NCBI GenBank assembly: GCA_049423065.1 | Contig: JBMSQB010000108.1 | Span: 1 to 11,857 of the forward strand | Length of the DNA stretch: 11,857 bases | Direction: 5' to 3' | Origin: SYIM01 sp041182885 | GTDB taxonomy: Bacteria; Pseudomonadota; Gammaproteobacteria; Burkholderiales; Burkholderiaceae_E | Shown here: positions 1 to 6,851 of the stretch, in pieces | Layout of the letters: the number at the start of each line of letters is the position of its first letter | How positions within the stretch are numbered: position 1 is the first letter of the stretch | Notes under the pieces: model-generated | What the model saw: the letters and a program-made list of their open reading frames with translations, nothing else | The model's database searches: none | Told to the model about the DNA's origin: nothing | Translations under genes and position numbers: made by a program

Positions 1-45
1 TTACCAGCCAGGCGCGAAGCCTCCTTGACGCAACGGGAACCGCGA

Positions 46-2586
46 CTAGATCGTGACGACCCGGCGGCGGCGCGTGTTCCAGGCAAGGAGCGCCACCACG
101 ACGATCAGCGTGGGCACCAAAAGGAGATTGACCAGTCGGGTGTTTCGCTGGAGCGACTCGCTCTCGGCGCGAAGCTCGCGACGCACCTCCTTCAGTTCGC
201 GACGCGCCTCGGCGCTTTTCTTGCGGAACTCATCCAGCTCGGTCTGCTGCTCTGCGGTGAGCGTGCTGGTGCTGGCGTTCGGACCGCGCGCCTTCTGCAG
301 TTCCTGCAACTTCTGCTGGGTTTTCTGCAGGTTTTCCTCGAGCTCGGCGATCCGGCCGATGTAGTCCTGGGCCGCACGCGCCTCCATCTCGTTGATGAGC
401 GTAAACGGCCGCGACACCACCGCACGCGCACGCGCCCGGATGAGGTCGGTTGCGCCGGCCATCTGATCGATCACCGCCTGGGCGAAGGCAAGGTTGCCGT
501 TGGCGGGCACCACGATCCGCCGGCCAAACACCTCGCCAATCTGCACCGCTGCGCCGTCCTGCACAAAGTCGCTGTCTCCGACCAGCACCACTGCGCCCTC
601 GCCCGTGGCTTCCTTCAGCCGCTGCTCAGGACCCTCCTTGATGCCGTCGGGATAGGCGGTGGGGAACTTGCCCAGCAGCTTGATCGCGATCGACTGCTCG
701 GTGCCACTCGGCTTGAAACCACGTACCGATTTCTCGCCTGGCTCGGCTGCAATGGCCGACTCGATCATCATCGAGACCTGGGACGAGCGCAGCAGCACGC
801 TCTGCGTGAGCCCTGCGACGGGCTTGCCGCCAAACGCACCACTGAACGCAAAGAGCAGGCGCCCGACGCCCTGCGTGGCCACTTCATCGGCGTTCATCGC
901 TTCGTCCTGCAGCGTGAGCACCGCAGGCATGGCACGAGGACCTGCGCCCGACAGGTAGCGCAGGTCGGCGAGCACCTTGTCCTCCTTGTACTCGATACCC
1001 CAGGCTTTCAACAGGGGATCGAGCGATGACGAGGTGCCGCCGGGCGAGCCCATCATCGGTCCGAGCGGATCGAAGTAAGCCTTGGGATCGAGGAAGGCGA
1101 TCAGGCGGCCACCGCGCAGCACGAACTGATCGAGCGCAAACAGCGCCGGCTCGGTAATGCCACGCGGGTGGATTACCAGCAGCGTCTTGATCTCGGCATC
1201 AATCGCCTTGGCGTCGAACCCGATCTGCTTGATCTCGAAATCGCGCTCAAGCTCGTTGATGAACGCCCACTTTTCGGAGGGCGGCATGCCCATCTGCGGC
1301 ATACCGCGCGAACCAAACGCAGGTAGCGGCGTCATGAGACCAATGACGGGCTTGGTCTTGGCCCCGGCACGCGCCACCGCACGGACGATGTCGTATTCGA
1401 GCAGCCGCTCGCGATCCAGGTTGAGCTCGGATAGCGTGATGCGCTTTTCGCCCTCGCCGATTGCAAGGCCCAGGTAGAACCGCTCGCCCGAGGGCAAGGT
1501 TTGGGGCTCGATTCCGTCGAGCTGGGCGGCATCTTCGGCGTCGGAGTCGGGCGCAGGATCAAGCTTCTCGACAATCAGCTTGCCGTCCGACTCGGCGCGC
1601 ATGCGCCGAAGCAGATCTTCCACCCGACGCGAGAAGGCGCGAAGCGGCATGGGAACCGCGGCTTCGTCAGCCGACACATAGAGCTTCACCTTGACCGGGG
1701 TTTCGATGCGGTTCAGAACCGCTTTGCTGCCCTCGGAGAGCGTATTGAGACGCCCCTCGGTGAGGTCCATGCGGATGCTGACCGGCACGATCGCGAGATT
1801 GAGCCCGACCAGCGCAACGGCCACGATCAGCACCGCAGCCGGTGAGCTGACCGCCGCGCGCTGCCGGCTGATGACGGCTGCCGTGGCAAACAGGGCAAGC
1901 GCCGCCATCGAACCGAAATAGACCACGTCGCGCAGATCGATCAGACCCTTCTGGAACCCGTCAAACCGGGTAATGACCGACATGGAGGCGATCACCTCCA
2001 TGAGCTTCACCCCGCCCCAGCGCGCGAGCAGATCCACAACCGGCTGCGAGCCGGCCAGCGCAAGCAGCAGGCACAGGATGAGCGACAGCACGAAGGCCAC
2101 CGCCTGATTGCGCGTGAGCGCCGAACAGAACGACGCAATCGCCAGATAAACACCCGCCACCAGGAAGGCGCCCACATAGCCCGATGCGATCACGCCGTTG
2201 TCGGGATCACCCAGCCAGTTGACGGTGACGATGAGCGGGAAGGTGCCCGCGATCGCGACGCCGATGAAGAGCCAGGCAGCCACGAACTTTCCGACAATCG
2301 CCTGCCAGGGGGCGATCGGCAGCGTCATGAGCAGTTCAAGGGTGCCAAGCCGCTGCTCGTCGGACCACAACCGCATGCCGATCGCCGGGACGATGAACAG
2401 GAACAGCCAGGGCAGCCAGGCAAAGAACGCCGTGAGCGAGGCCTCGCCGCGCTCAAAGAAGCCGCCAAATGAAAAGGTGAAGAAGCTGGTAAGGAGCAGG
2501 AACACCACCAGGAACACATAGGCAACCGGCGTGGCCCAGTAGGCCGAGAATTCGCGCCGGACAATGGCTGAGAACGGGGAACTCAC
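46..2586 (-). CDS. Fused ABC-2 permease / GldG-like subunit (GldF-GldG fusion)
   Basis: An 846-residue inner-membrane protein made of two parts normally encoded by separate genes. Residues 1-245 are a GldF-like ABC-2 permease with about six hydrophobic segments (near 20-41, 52-71, 100-122, 135-155, 162-180, 222-240) and the family-typical stretch MRLWSDEQRLGTLELLMTLP at 71-90. A further membrane span at 248-270 opens the GldG-like part, an extracytoplasmic domain of about 450 residues that includes DFVLRGGRLIAFLDP-like sequence near 487-501 and VVLVGDSDF at 666-674. A charged coiled coil (about 742-815), a final span at 818-836 and an arginine-rich tail follow. The start is GTG, overlapping the ATPase stop as GTGA, so translation is probably coupled. 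The frame is unbroken across the junction, so this is a fusion and not a frameshift product. The partner exporter's substrate is unknown; in Bacteroidetes the homologues are linked to gliding, which is unlikely here. Confidence 0.9.
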   Translation of the reverse strand: MSSPFSAIVRREFSAYWATPVAYVFLVVFLLLTSFFTFSFGGFFERGEASLTAFFAWLPWLFLFIVPAIGMRLWSDEQRLGTLELLMTLPIAPWQAIVGKFVAAWLFIGVAIAGTFPLIVTVNWLGDPDNGVIASGYVGAFLVAGVYLAIASFCSALTRNQAVAFVLSLILCLLLALAGSQPVVDLLARWGGVKLMEVIASMSVITRFDGFQKGLIDLRDVVYFGSMAALALFATAAVISRQRAAVSSPAAVLIVAVALVGLNLAIVPVSIRMDLTEGRLNTLSEGSKAVLNRIETPVKVKLYVSADEAAVPMPLRAFSRRVEDLLRRMRAESDGKLIVEKLDPAPDSDAEDAAQLDGIEPQTLPSGERFYLGLAIGEGEKRITLSELNLDRERLLEYDIVRAVARAGAKTKPVIGLMTPLPAFGSRGMPQMGMPPSEKWAFINELERDFEIKQIGFDAKAIDAEIKTLLVIHPRGITEPALFALDQFVLRGGRLIAFLDPKAYFDPLGPMMGSPGGTSSSLDPLLKAWGIEYKEDKVLADLRYLSGAGPRAMPAVLTLQDEAMNADEVATQGVGRLLFAFSGAFGGKPVAGLTQSVLLRSSQVSMMIESAIAAEPGEKSVRGFKPSGTEQSIAIKLLGKFPTAYPDGIKEGPEQRLKEATGEGAVVLVGDSDFVQDGAAVQIGEVFGRRIVVPANGNLAFAQAVIDQMAGATDLIRARARAVVSRPFTLINEMEARAAQDYIGRIAELEENLQKTQQKLQELQKARGPNASTSTLTAEQQTELDEFRKKSAEARRELKEVRRELRAESESLQRNTRLVNLLLVPTLIVVVALLAWNTRRRRVVTI

Positions 2587-3386
2587 GATGCGACCCTCTC
2601 GTCATGACTGGAAGCGGCTTGCGAAGCCGATGACGCCGCCTGTTGCGCGGCCAAGCCCGCGTCGGGCTCGAGATCGGACCGGGTAACCGAACGGAAGAAA
2701 TCATCCAGACGGCCGCTCGGCACGCGGGCACGCAACTCTGCCGGTGTGCCGTCGGCCACAATGCGGCCGCGATCGATCACGATCGCCCGGGTGCAGACCT
2801 CATCCACCTCTTCCAGGATGTGGGTGGAGAACAGCACCGCCCGTGAGCGCGCCATATCGCGAATGAGCGCACGCATCTCATGCTTCTGATTGGGATCCAG
2901 CCCGTCGGTGGGCTCGTCAAGGATGAGCACTTCAGGATCGTGAATGAGCGCCTGGGCGAGACAGGTGCGCTGACGAAACCCCTTGGAAAGGGTCTCGATG
3001 CCCTGACCCAGCACGTTCTCGAGATGGCACTGGGCCACCACACGCCGGATCGCATCGCGTTCGGCCTTGCCCTGCAGGCCGCGTACGCGCGCGGCAAACT
3101 CCAGGAAGCCCAGGACAGTCATGTCGGGCCAGGAGGGCGCCGATTCAGGCAGGTAGCCGATCCGGCGCTTCACCTCGAGCGGCTGGTCGGCGATGCTGAA
3201 GCCGCATACCCGCACCCGGCCCGAGGTGGGCGCGAGAAAGCCGGTGATCATTCGCATGGTGGTCGACTTGCCCGCCCCGTTGGGGCCCAGAAAGCCAAGC
3301 ACTTCGCCCTTGCTGACACTGAACGACACATCGTCAACGGCCTTTTTGGCGCCGAAGCGGCGTGTCAGATTTTCAACCTCGATCAT
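2583..3386 (-). CDS. ABC transporter ATP-binding protein, GldA-like
   Basis: A 267-residue cytoplasmic ATPase expected to power the fused permease encoded next to it. Visible motifs are Walker A GPNGAGKST at 34-42, a Q-loop region reading YLPE at 79-81 with Glu where many families have Gln, signature LSKGF at 133-137, Walker B VLILDEP at 153-159, D-loop GLDP at 162-165 and the switch histidine in STHI at 187-190. The C-terminus (about 240-267) is an Ala/Ser-rich tail outside the core domain. I chose ATG at 3386 because the protein then begins with the typical MIEVENLTRRF and has a GGGGGA purine tract just upstream. The open frame extends 66 residues further 5', but that stretch looks like non-coding leader. 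It is first in a two-gene operon and its stop overlaps the next start by 4 nt. Confidence 0.93.
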   Translation of the reverse strand: MIEVENLTRRFGAKKAVDDVSFSVSKGEVLGFLGPNGAGKSTTMRMITGFLAPTSGRVRVCGFSIADQPLEVKRRIGYLPESAPSWPDMTVLGFLEFAARVRGLQGKAERDAIRRVVAQCHLENVLGQGIETLSKGFRQRTCLAQALIHDPEVLILDEPTDGLDPNQKHEMRALIRDMARSRAVLFSTHILEEVDEVCTRAIVIDRGRIVADGTPAELRARVPSGRLDDFFRSVTRSDLEPDAGLAAQQAASSASQAASSHDERVAS

Positions 3387-3538
3387 GGATCCCCCGGTCA
3401 GGTGCCGGCGTATAAGCCGCCGGTCGAGGCGCGATATTGAGGCAAAAACAGGAATTTCAAGGGGAGACCCCGGTTGGCGCCCGGGAGAATCGGCATCCGA
3501 CGGACGCCACCCACGCCAAGCCGCCTGGCAGCGCCCCC
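3387..3538 (-). promoter_or_regulatory. Leader region of the ABC operon, promoter not resolved
   Basis: This 152-nt gap separates the ABC operon from the MmgE/PrpD gene on the same strand. The most AT-rich part (about 3431-3460) carries TTGAAA on the minus strand at 3460-3455, a possible -35 box, but no convincing -10 box lies 16-18 nt downstream. A 6-bp hairpin (CCGGCG 3405-3410 with CGCCGG 3418-3423) lies in what would be the 5' leader. No T-tract terminator for the upstream gene is visible. Confidence 0.25.
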
Positions 3539-4933
3539 TCAGTTCCGGGCCAGCATGCGGGCCAGGTTCGCCACATCCGGACACTGCTCGAGCGAATCGA
3601 CCTGCCCGATCAGCGCCTCACCGCCCTCTGCCGCCATGCCGCCAATCGCCCAGCATTTTCTGAACTTGGCGAGGTGCCGCTCACGGCTGAGCGGATTGTC
3701 GGGATGACCGATAGGCGTCTCGATCCGCCGCTCCCAGCGCCGGCCGTCGCGCAACTCGATCACAAAGTGCTGGGGCCAGAGCGCATTGACATCGGGGTTG
3801 CTGTCGAGGCTCACCGAGATCCGGGCGGCCAGCGCATGGACCGCCGGATCACGCAGCCGACCCGCCGCAAACGCTTCGGGTCCGCAGGCGCCGTCGATCA
3901 GCGTAATGGCGCTGACATAGGGAATGCACAGGCGCGCATAGTTGGGCGCCGGATCGGCGATGTCGGGGCGCCCCACCAGCCGGTGGGTGAGCGGCGGCAC
4001 GCTCGCCGACATCGACTGCACATCGTCGGGGCCGAAACCGAGCTCGGCACGCGCCTGTTGAATCGCATCGACGGCGGCATGGGTCAGTCGCCCGCTCGGA
4101 AACGGCTTGTGCGAGAGCCGCGTGATTTGCCACTCGCGACCGAGGCGGGGCCACCAGCCCGCAATGTCATGCTCGGTTTCAAAGAGCTTGTAGTAACCGT
4201 ACATGCCGGTAAGCACCTGCTGTGGCCCGGTGAGCCCCGCCATGGCCAGATCCACTGACGTGAGCCCCGCCCGACCGTTGAACCCCACCTGTAAACCGAG
4301 CAGCAGCGACCCCTCTACATGCGCCTGCATCGTGCCGGAGGTTTGTCCGTATTGAATCCCGAAGGCATGCATCATGGTGTCGGCATTCAGGCCTTCCATC
4401 GACCCGAGCCCGGCCACCACACCGAAGCCCCCACAGGTGGCCGGCCGGAAAAATTTCATCACCGATTTCGATGCGGCGCCGATCATGGCGGCGATCTCCA
4501 CACCCAGCGATAGCGCGAGCAGCAGGTCGGTTCCGCTTACGGGCCGGCCCGCCGCCGACCGCCGCTCGGCATGCGCGAGAAGCGCCGGAATGAGCGTGGC
4601 CATGGGGTGCACCACCGCAGGCTCGTGCACACAATCCCATTCCAGCGCATGAATCTGATAGCCGTTGGCAAGCGCGGCCTGCGGTGCAGGCAAGCGCCGG
4701 TCGCTTCCCCATACCGTGGCCTGCCCACCTTCGCCCCAACCGCCCGCCGCACCCACCAGCGCGTCGACCTTGGGGCCGGTCCCCCCTGCAATGCCGCAGC
4801 CGAGGGTATCAAGCAGAAAGGTCTTGGCGCATTCCACCGCTCGCGGGCTGAGGTCGGCAAAGCGCGCGCGCGCCACCAGGTCTGCAAGATCGCGGGTGGG
4901 ATTGAAATCGGGCGACGAAAACCGGTCGCTCAT
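3539..4933 (-). CDS. MmgE/PrpD family protein
   Basis: A 464-residue soluble protein with the two-domain MmgE/PrpD fold. Characterised relatives are 2-methylcitrate dehydratase (PrpD), cis-aconitate decarboxylase and related enzymes acting on small di- and tricarboxylic acids. Family landmarks are DTLGCGIAG at 42-50, the histidine-rich stretch ANGYQIHALEWDCVHEPAVV (89-108) followed by HP (109-110), KPFPSGRLTHAA at 276-287, and the C-terminal IGHPDNPLS at 408-416. Where PrpD-like enzymes commonly read HALDFDDTH, this one reads HALEWDCVH, which puts it in a divergent subgroup. The length is normal. The start is ATG at 4933 with GAGGAG 6 nt upstream. It is transcribed away from the hydrolase-like gene across a short gap that holds a palindrome. 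The precise reaction cannot be assigned. Dehydration or decarboxylation of a carboxylic acid related to the neighbouring CoA-lyase pathway is an inference. Confidence 0.9.
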   Translation of the reverse strand: MSDRFSSPDFNPTRDLADLVARARFADLSPRAVECAKTFLLDTLGCGIAGGTGPKVDALVGAAGGWGEGGQATVWGSDRRLPAPQAALANGYQIHALEWDCVHEPAVVHPMATLIPALLAHAERRSAAGRPVSGTDLLLALSLGVEIAAMIGAASKSVMKFFRPATCGGFGVVAGLGSMEGLNADTMMHAFGIQYGQTSGTMQAHVEGSLLLGLQVGFNGRAGLTSVDLAMAGLTGPQQVLTGMYGYYKLFETEHDIAGWWPRLGREWQITRLSHKPFPSGRLTHAAVDAIQQARAELGFGPDDVQSMSASVPPLTHRLVGRPDIADPAPNYARLCIPYVSAITLIDGACGPEAFAAGRLRDPAVHALAARISVSLDSNPDVNALWPQHFVIELRDGRRWERRIETPIGHPDNPLSRERHLAKFRKCWAIGGMAAEGGEALIGQVDSLEQCPDVANLARMLARN

Positions 4934-4972
4934 GGGAAACTCCTCAAAAGGGTTTGATGATGCCGCAGTGTC

Positions 4973-4990
4973 TGGAACCGTCTGGTTCCA
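4973..4990. promoter_or_regulatory. Perfect inverted repeat, candidate operator between divergent genes
   Basis: TGGAACC and GGTTCCA form a perfect 7-bp inverted repeat with a 4-nt spacer. It lies near the middle of the 98-nt gap between the MmgE/PrpD start (4933) and the proposed hydrolase start (5032). A related half-site, CGTTCCA, follows at 5003-5009. The position suits an operator controlling both genes. It differs from the TGTCCRGACA motif near the GntR gene, so a different regulator would be implied. I could not resolve -10/-35 boxes confidently in this gap. Confidence 0.4.
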
Positions 4991-5031
4991 CCTTCGATCA
5001 ACCGTTCCAATATGCCGACCACACGCACGCC

Positions 5032-5883
5032 ATGACCGACCTTCCCGCGCCGTCCGCCAAAACGCTGCGGCCCCTCACATCCGGGCTGATTGCCCTGCCT
5101 CGCATCCGCATCGCCTATGCCGAGCGCCCGGGCACGCCGCTGCCCATCGTCTTCATTCACCCCAACCGTACCTCCAACCGGGTGTGGGACTTCGTGGTGA
5201 GCGCAAGCCGCCTGCCCAACCGGATGCTGTTGCCGGCGCTGCGCGGCCACGGCGATACCGACTGGCCCGTGACAGGCTACCGCCTGGAAGACCACCGCGA
5301 TGATCTGATCGCCTTCATTGATGCGATGTGCGAAGGGCCTGCCATTCTGGTGGGACAGGCCACCGGCGCCACACTCGCGCTCATGATCGCGAGCCTTATC
5401 CCCGGGCAGATCCGGGCAGTCGTGGCCGCGCAGCCCGCCATCGGCATCGCAGGCGCGGTGAATTCGCTGGTGCGCGATCAGGTGCTCGCTCAACAGCATC
5501 TCGCCAGCCGGGCCGCCGCGCAGGCGGCTTTGCCTTTCGCCGAGCGCTGGCGTCCCGAGGTGGTGGCGCACACGCTCGATCACATGCTCGCCCCCCACCC
5601 CACGGGCGGATTTACCTGGCGCTATTACGGGCCAGGCGTGTGCGACACCGAGGCCGAGCTGATGCGTGACCTTGCAAACGACATCACCTGGCGTGGCCCC
5701 ACGCTGGTGTTCGGCGGCGCGGCGTCCACGGTATTGCCCGTGGAGATGGCTGCCCGCGTGGCGGCGCGACTGCCGGGGGCACAGCTCGCCAGCCTGGCCG
5801 CGGCCAATCACCGGCTGAGTCAGGACAATCCCGAGGGCTTTGCCGCGCTGCTCGACGGGTTTGTCGAGTCGCTCGATCGCTGA
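5032..5883 (+). CDS. Alpha/beta-hydrolase-fold protein lacking the usual catalytic residues
   Basis: A 283-residue protein of the alpha/beta hydrolase fold with recognisable strand and turn landmarks. These are IVFIHPNRTSNRVW (39-52), LPALRGHGDTDWP (67-79), the nucleophile-elbow equivalent ILVGQATGAT (105-114), PTLVFGGAASTVLP (223-236) and NHRLSQDNPEGF (259-270). The elbow reads G-Q-A-T-G, so Ala110 occupies the nucleophile Ser position. The oxyanion HG motif is HP (43-44), and Thr233 sits where relatives often carry the acid Asp. His260 is kept. It may therefore be a non-catalytic or mechanistically unusual member. The start is uncertain: ATG 5032 fits the family N-terminus but lacks a clear ribosome site, while ATG 4957 or 4960 has AAAGGG upstream but would place coding sequence over the palindrome at 4973-4990. 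It is divergent from the MmgE/PrpD gene and converges on the carrier gene with a 17-nt gap and no visible terminator. Confidence 0.85.
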   Translation: MTDLPAPSAKTLRPLTSGLIALPRIRIAYAERPGTPLPIVFIHPNRTSNRVWDFVVSASRLPNRMLLPALRGHGDTDWPVTGYRLEDHRDDLIAFIDAMCEGPAILVGQATGATLALMIASLIPGQIRAVVAAQPAIGIAGAVNSLVRDQVLAQQHLASRAAAQAALPFAERWRPEVVAHTLDHMLAPHPTGGFTWRYYGPGVCDTEAELMRDLANDITWRGPTLVFGGAASTVLPVEMAARVAARLPGAQLASLAAANHRLSQDNPEGFAALLDGFVESLDR

Positions 5884-5900
5884 AGCAATCGTTCGGCCGA

Positions 5901-6851
5901 TCATCGCGATGCTGCCTGGTCCGGCGCGACGCCGAGCCGTCGGTAGAGGGGGCGCATCACCGACGGCAGCAGAAAAAGCTGCAACTGGCCGAGCACCAGC
6001 AGAAGCTGAAGCGAAGCGTCAACCTGTCCGATCAGGAGCCCCAGCAGCAACGCCATGTTGCGAAGCCCGTTGACCAGCGCGACGCTGCCGGCAATGCGCG
6101 CCCCAAAACGATAGAAAGCAAGCCACCCGAGCGCCTGAAGCACCAGGCTCAGCACCGCAGTGACCACAAAGGCTTCGACCACCACTGCCGGCTCCGCCAG
6201 GATGAGCGAAGCCAGGCCATCGGTGACGCCGATCGCAACAGTCACCATGAGGAGCAACGCGCCGAGATCGAGCGCCGGCGCATGCTGCTCGACACGCTCG
6301 AGTGGAATGAAGAGGCGGATCAGCACCGCACCACCCATGGCTGTTCCCACCACCGCCAGCAGTTCGAGCGCAAGCCGCGCGGGTTCCAGACCAGGCAGCC
6401 CGGCGAGCGAGGCATAGAACGGCAGCGTGAGAATGCCGACCGCCGTGGCAGGCAGCACCGACAGCGACAGCAGTTCGTTGTCGGTACCGAGGAACACGCA
6501 GTACGGCCCCACGGAAATAATGGGTGGCGTCGCGGCAATCAGCGCGCACGCCAGCGCAACCGATGGGGACAGGGCGCCTGTGCGGGTCAGTGTGATCACC
6601 ATCGCCGGAATCACCAGGGTGGTGAACAGGACGATGGAAATCGGAATCAGTGGGCGGCGGATCCAGCCAAGCAACAGTCTGCGATCCAGCCGAAGCGCGG
6701 TAAGAAACATGGCCCCCATGGAGGCAAAGATCACCAGCGGTGCGAGCAGTCGCGCGAGATCCTGTGCCAGCAGACCCGTGAGCACGCTCACCGACATGAA
6801 GAGCGTGGCGTGCCGGGTGAGCCGACGCGTGAAGGCGCCGCTTGCGCTCAT
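5901..6851 (-). CDS. BASS/SBF-like membrane carrier
   Basis: A 316-residue, very hydrophobic protein with about nine or ten membrane spans, resembling the bile acid:sodium symporter superfamily (SBF/BASS). Supporting stretches are ATPPIISVGPYCVFLG at 107-122 followed by LLSLSVLPATAVGILTLP at 127-144, which parallels the discontinuous helix and the following helix of BASS proteins, and VNGLRNMALLLG at 260-271, which parallels their E-x-G-x-R-N region. Here the usual Glu position reads Val-Asn. Family members move organic anions, often with sodium. The ATG overlaps the dctM stop as ATGA, so the gene is the last of the TRAP operon and probably translationally coupled to it. It may supply a second route, in or out, for the TRAP substrate or its product. 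The family call rests on residue patterns, and another SBF-fold clan is possible. Confidence 0.75.
   Translation of the reverse strand: MSASGAFTRRLTRHATLFMSVSVLTGLLAQDLARLLAPLVIFASMGAMFLTALRLDRRLLLGWIRRPLIPISIVLFTTLVIPAMVITLTRTGALSPSVALACALIAATPPIISVGPYCVFLGTDNELLSLSVLPATAVGILTLPFYASLAGLPGLEPARLALELLAVVGTAMGGAVLIRLFIPLERVEQHAPALDLGALLLMVTVAIGVTDGLASLILAEPAVVVEAFVVTAVLSLVLQALGWLAFYRFGARIAGSVALVNGLRNMALLLGLLIGQVDASLQLLLVLGQLQLFLLPSVMRPLYRRLGVAPDQAASR

Noticed and set aside
1..45. AAGGAGG on the minus strand at 26-20, a strong ribosome-site match downstream of the fusion gene
   Set aside because: No ATG, GTG or TTG lies within a workable distance before the window ends; a further operon gene beyond the edge is possible but cannot be supported.
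25..1029. Long plus-strand open frame opposite the GldG-like region
   Set aside because: No recognisable motifs, His/Arg-rich composition typical of antisense frames, and the opposite strand encodes a clear protein.
3405..3423. Hairpin CCGGCG/CGCCGG in the ABC operon leader as a terminator or attenuator
   Set aside because: Only 6 bp, with no T-tract on either strand and no leader peptide seen.
5884..5900. Bidirectional terminator between the convergent hydrolase and carrier genes
   Set aside because: The gap is 17 nt and contains no stable GC stem with flanking T/A runs.
4930..5904. Long open frame on the minus strand opposite the hydrolase-like gene
   Set aside because: It mirrors the codon pattern of the plus-strand gene, shows no family motifs, and would overlap both neighbours; a high-GC shadow frame.
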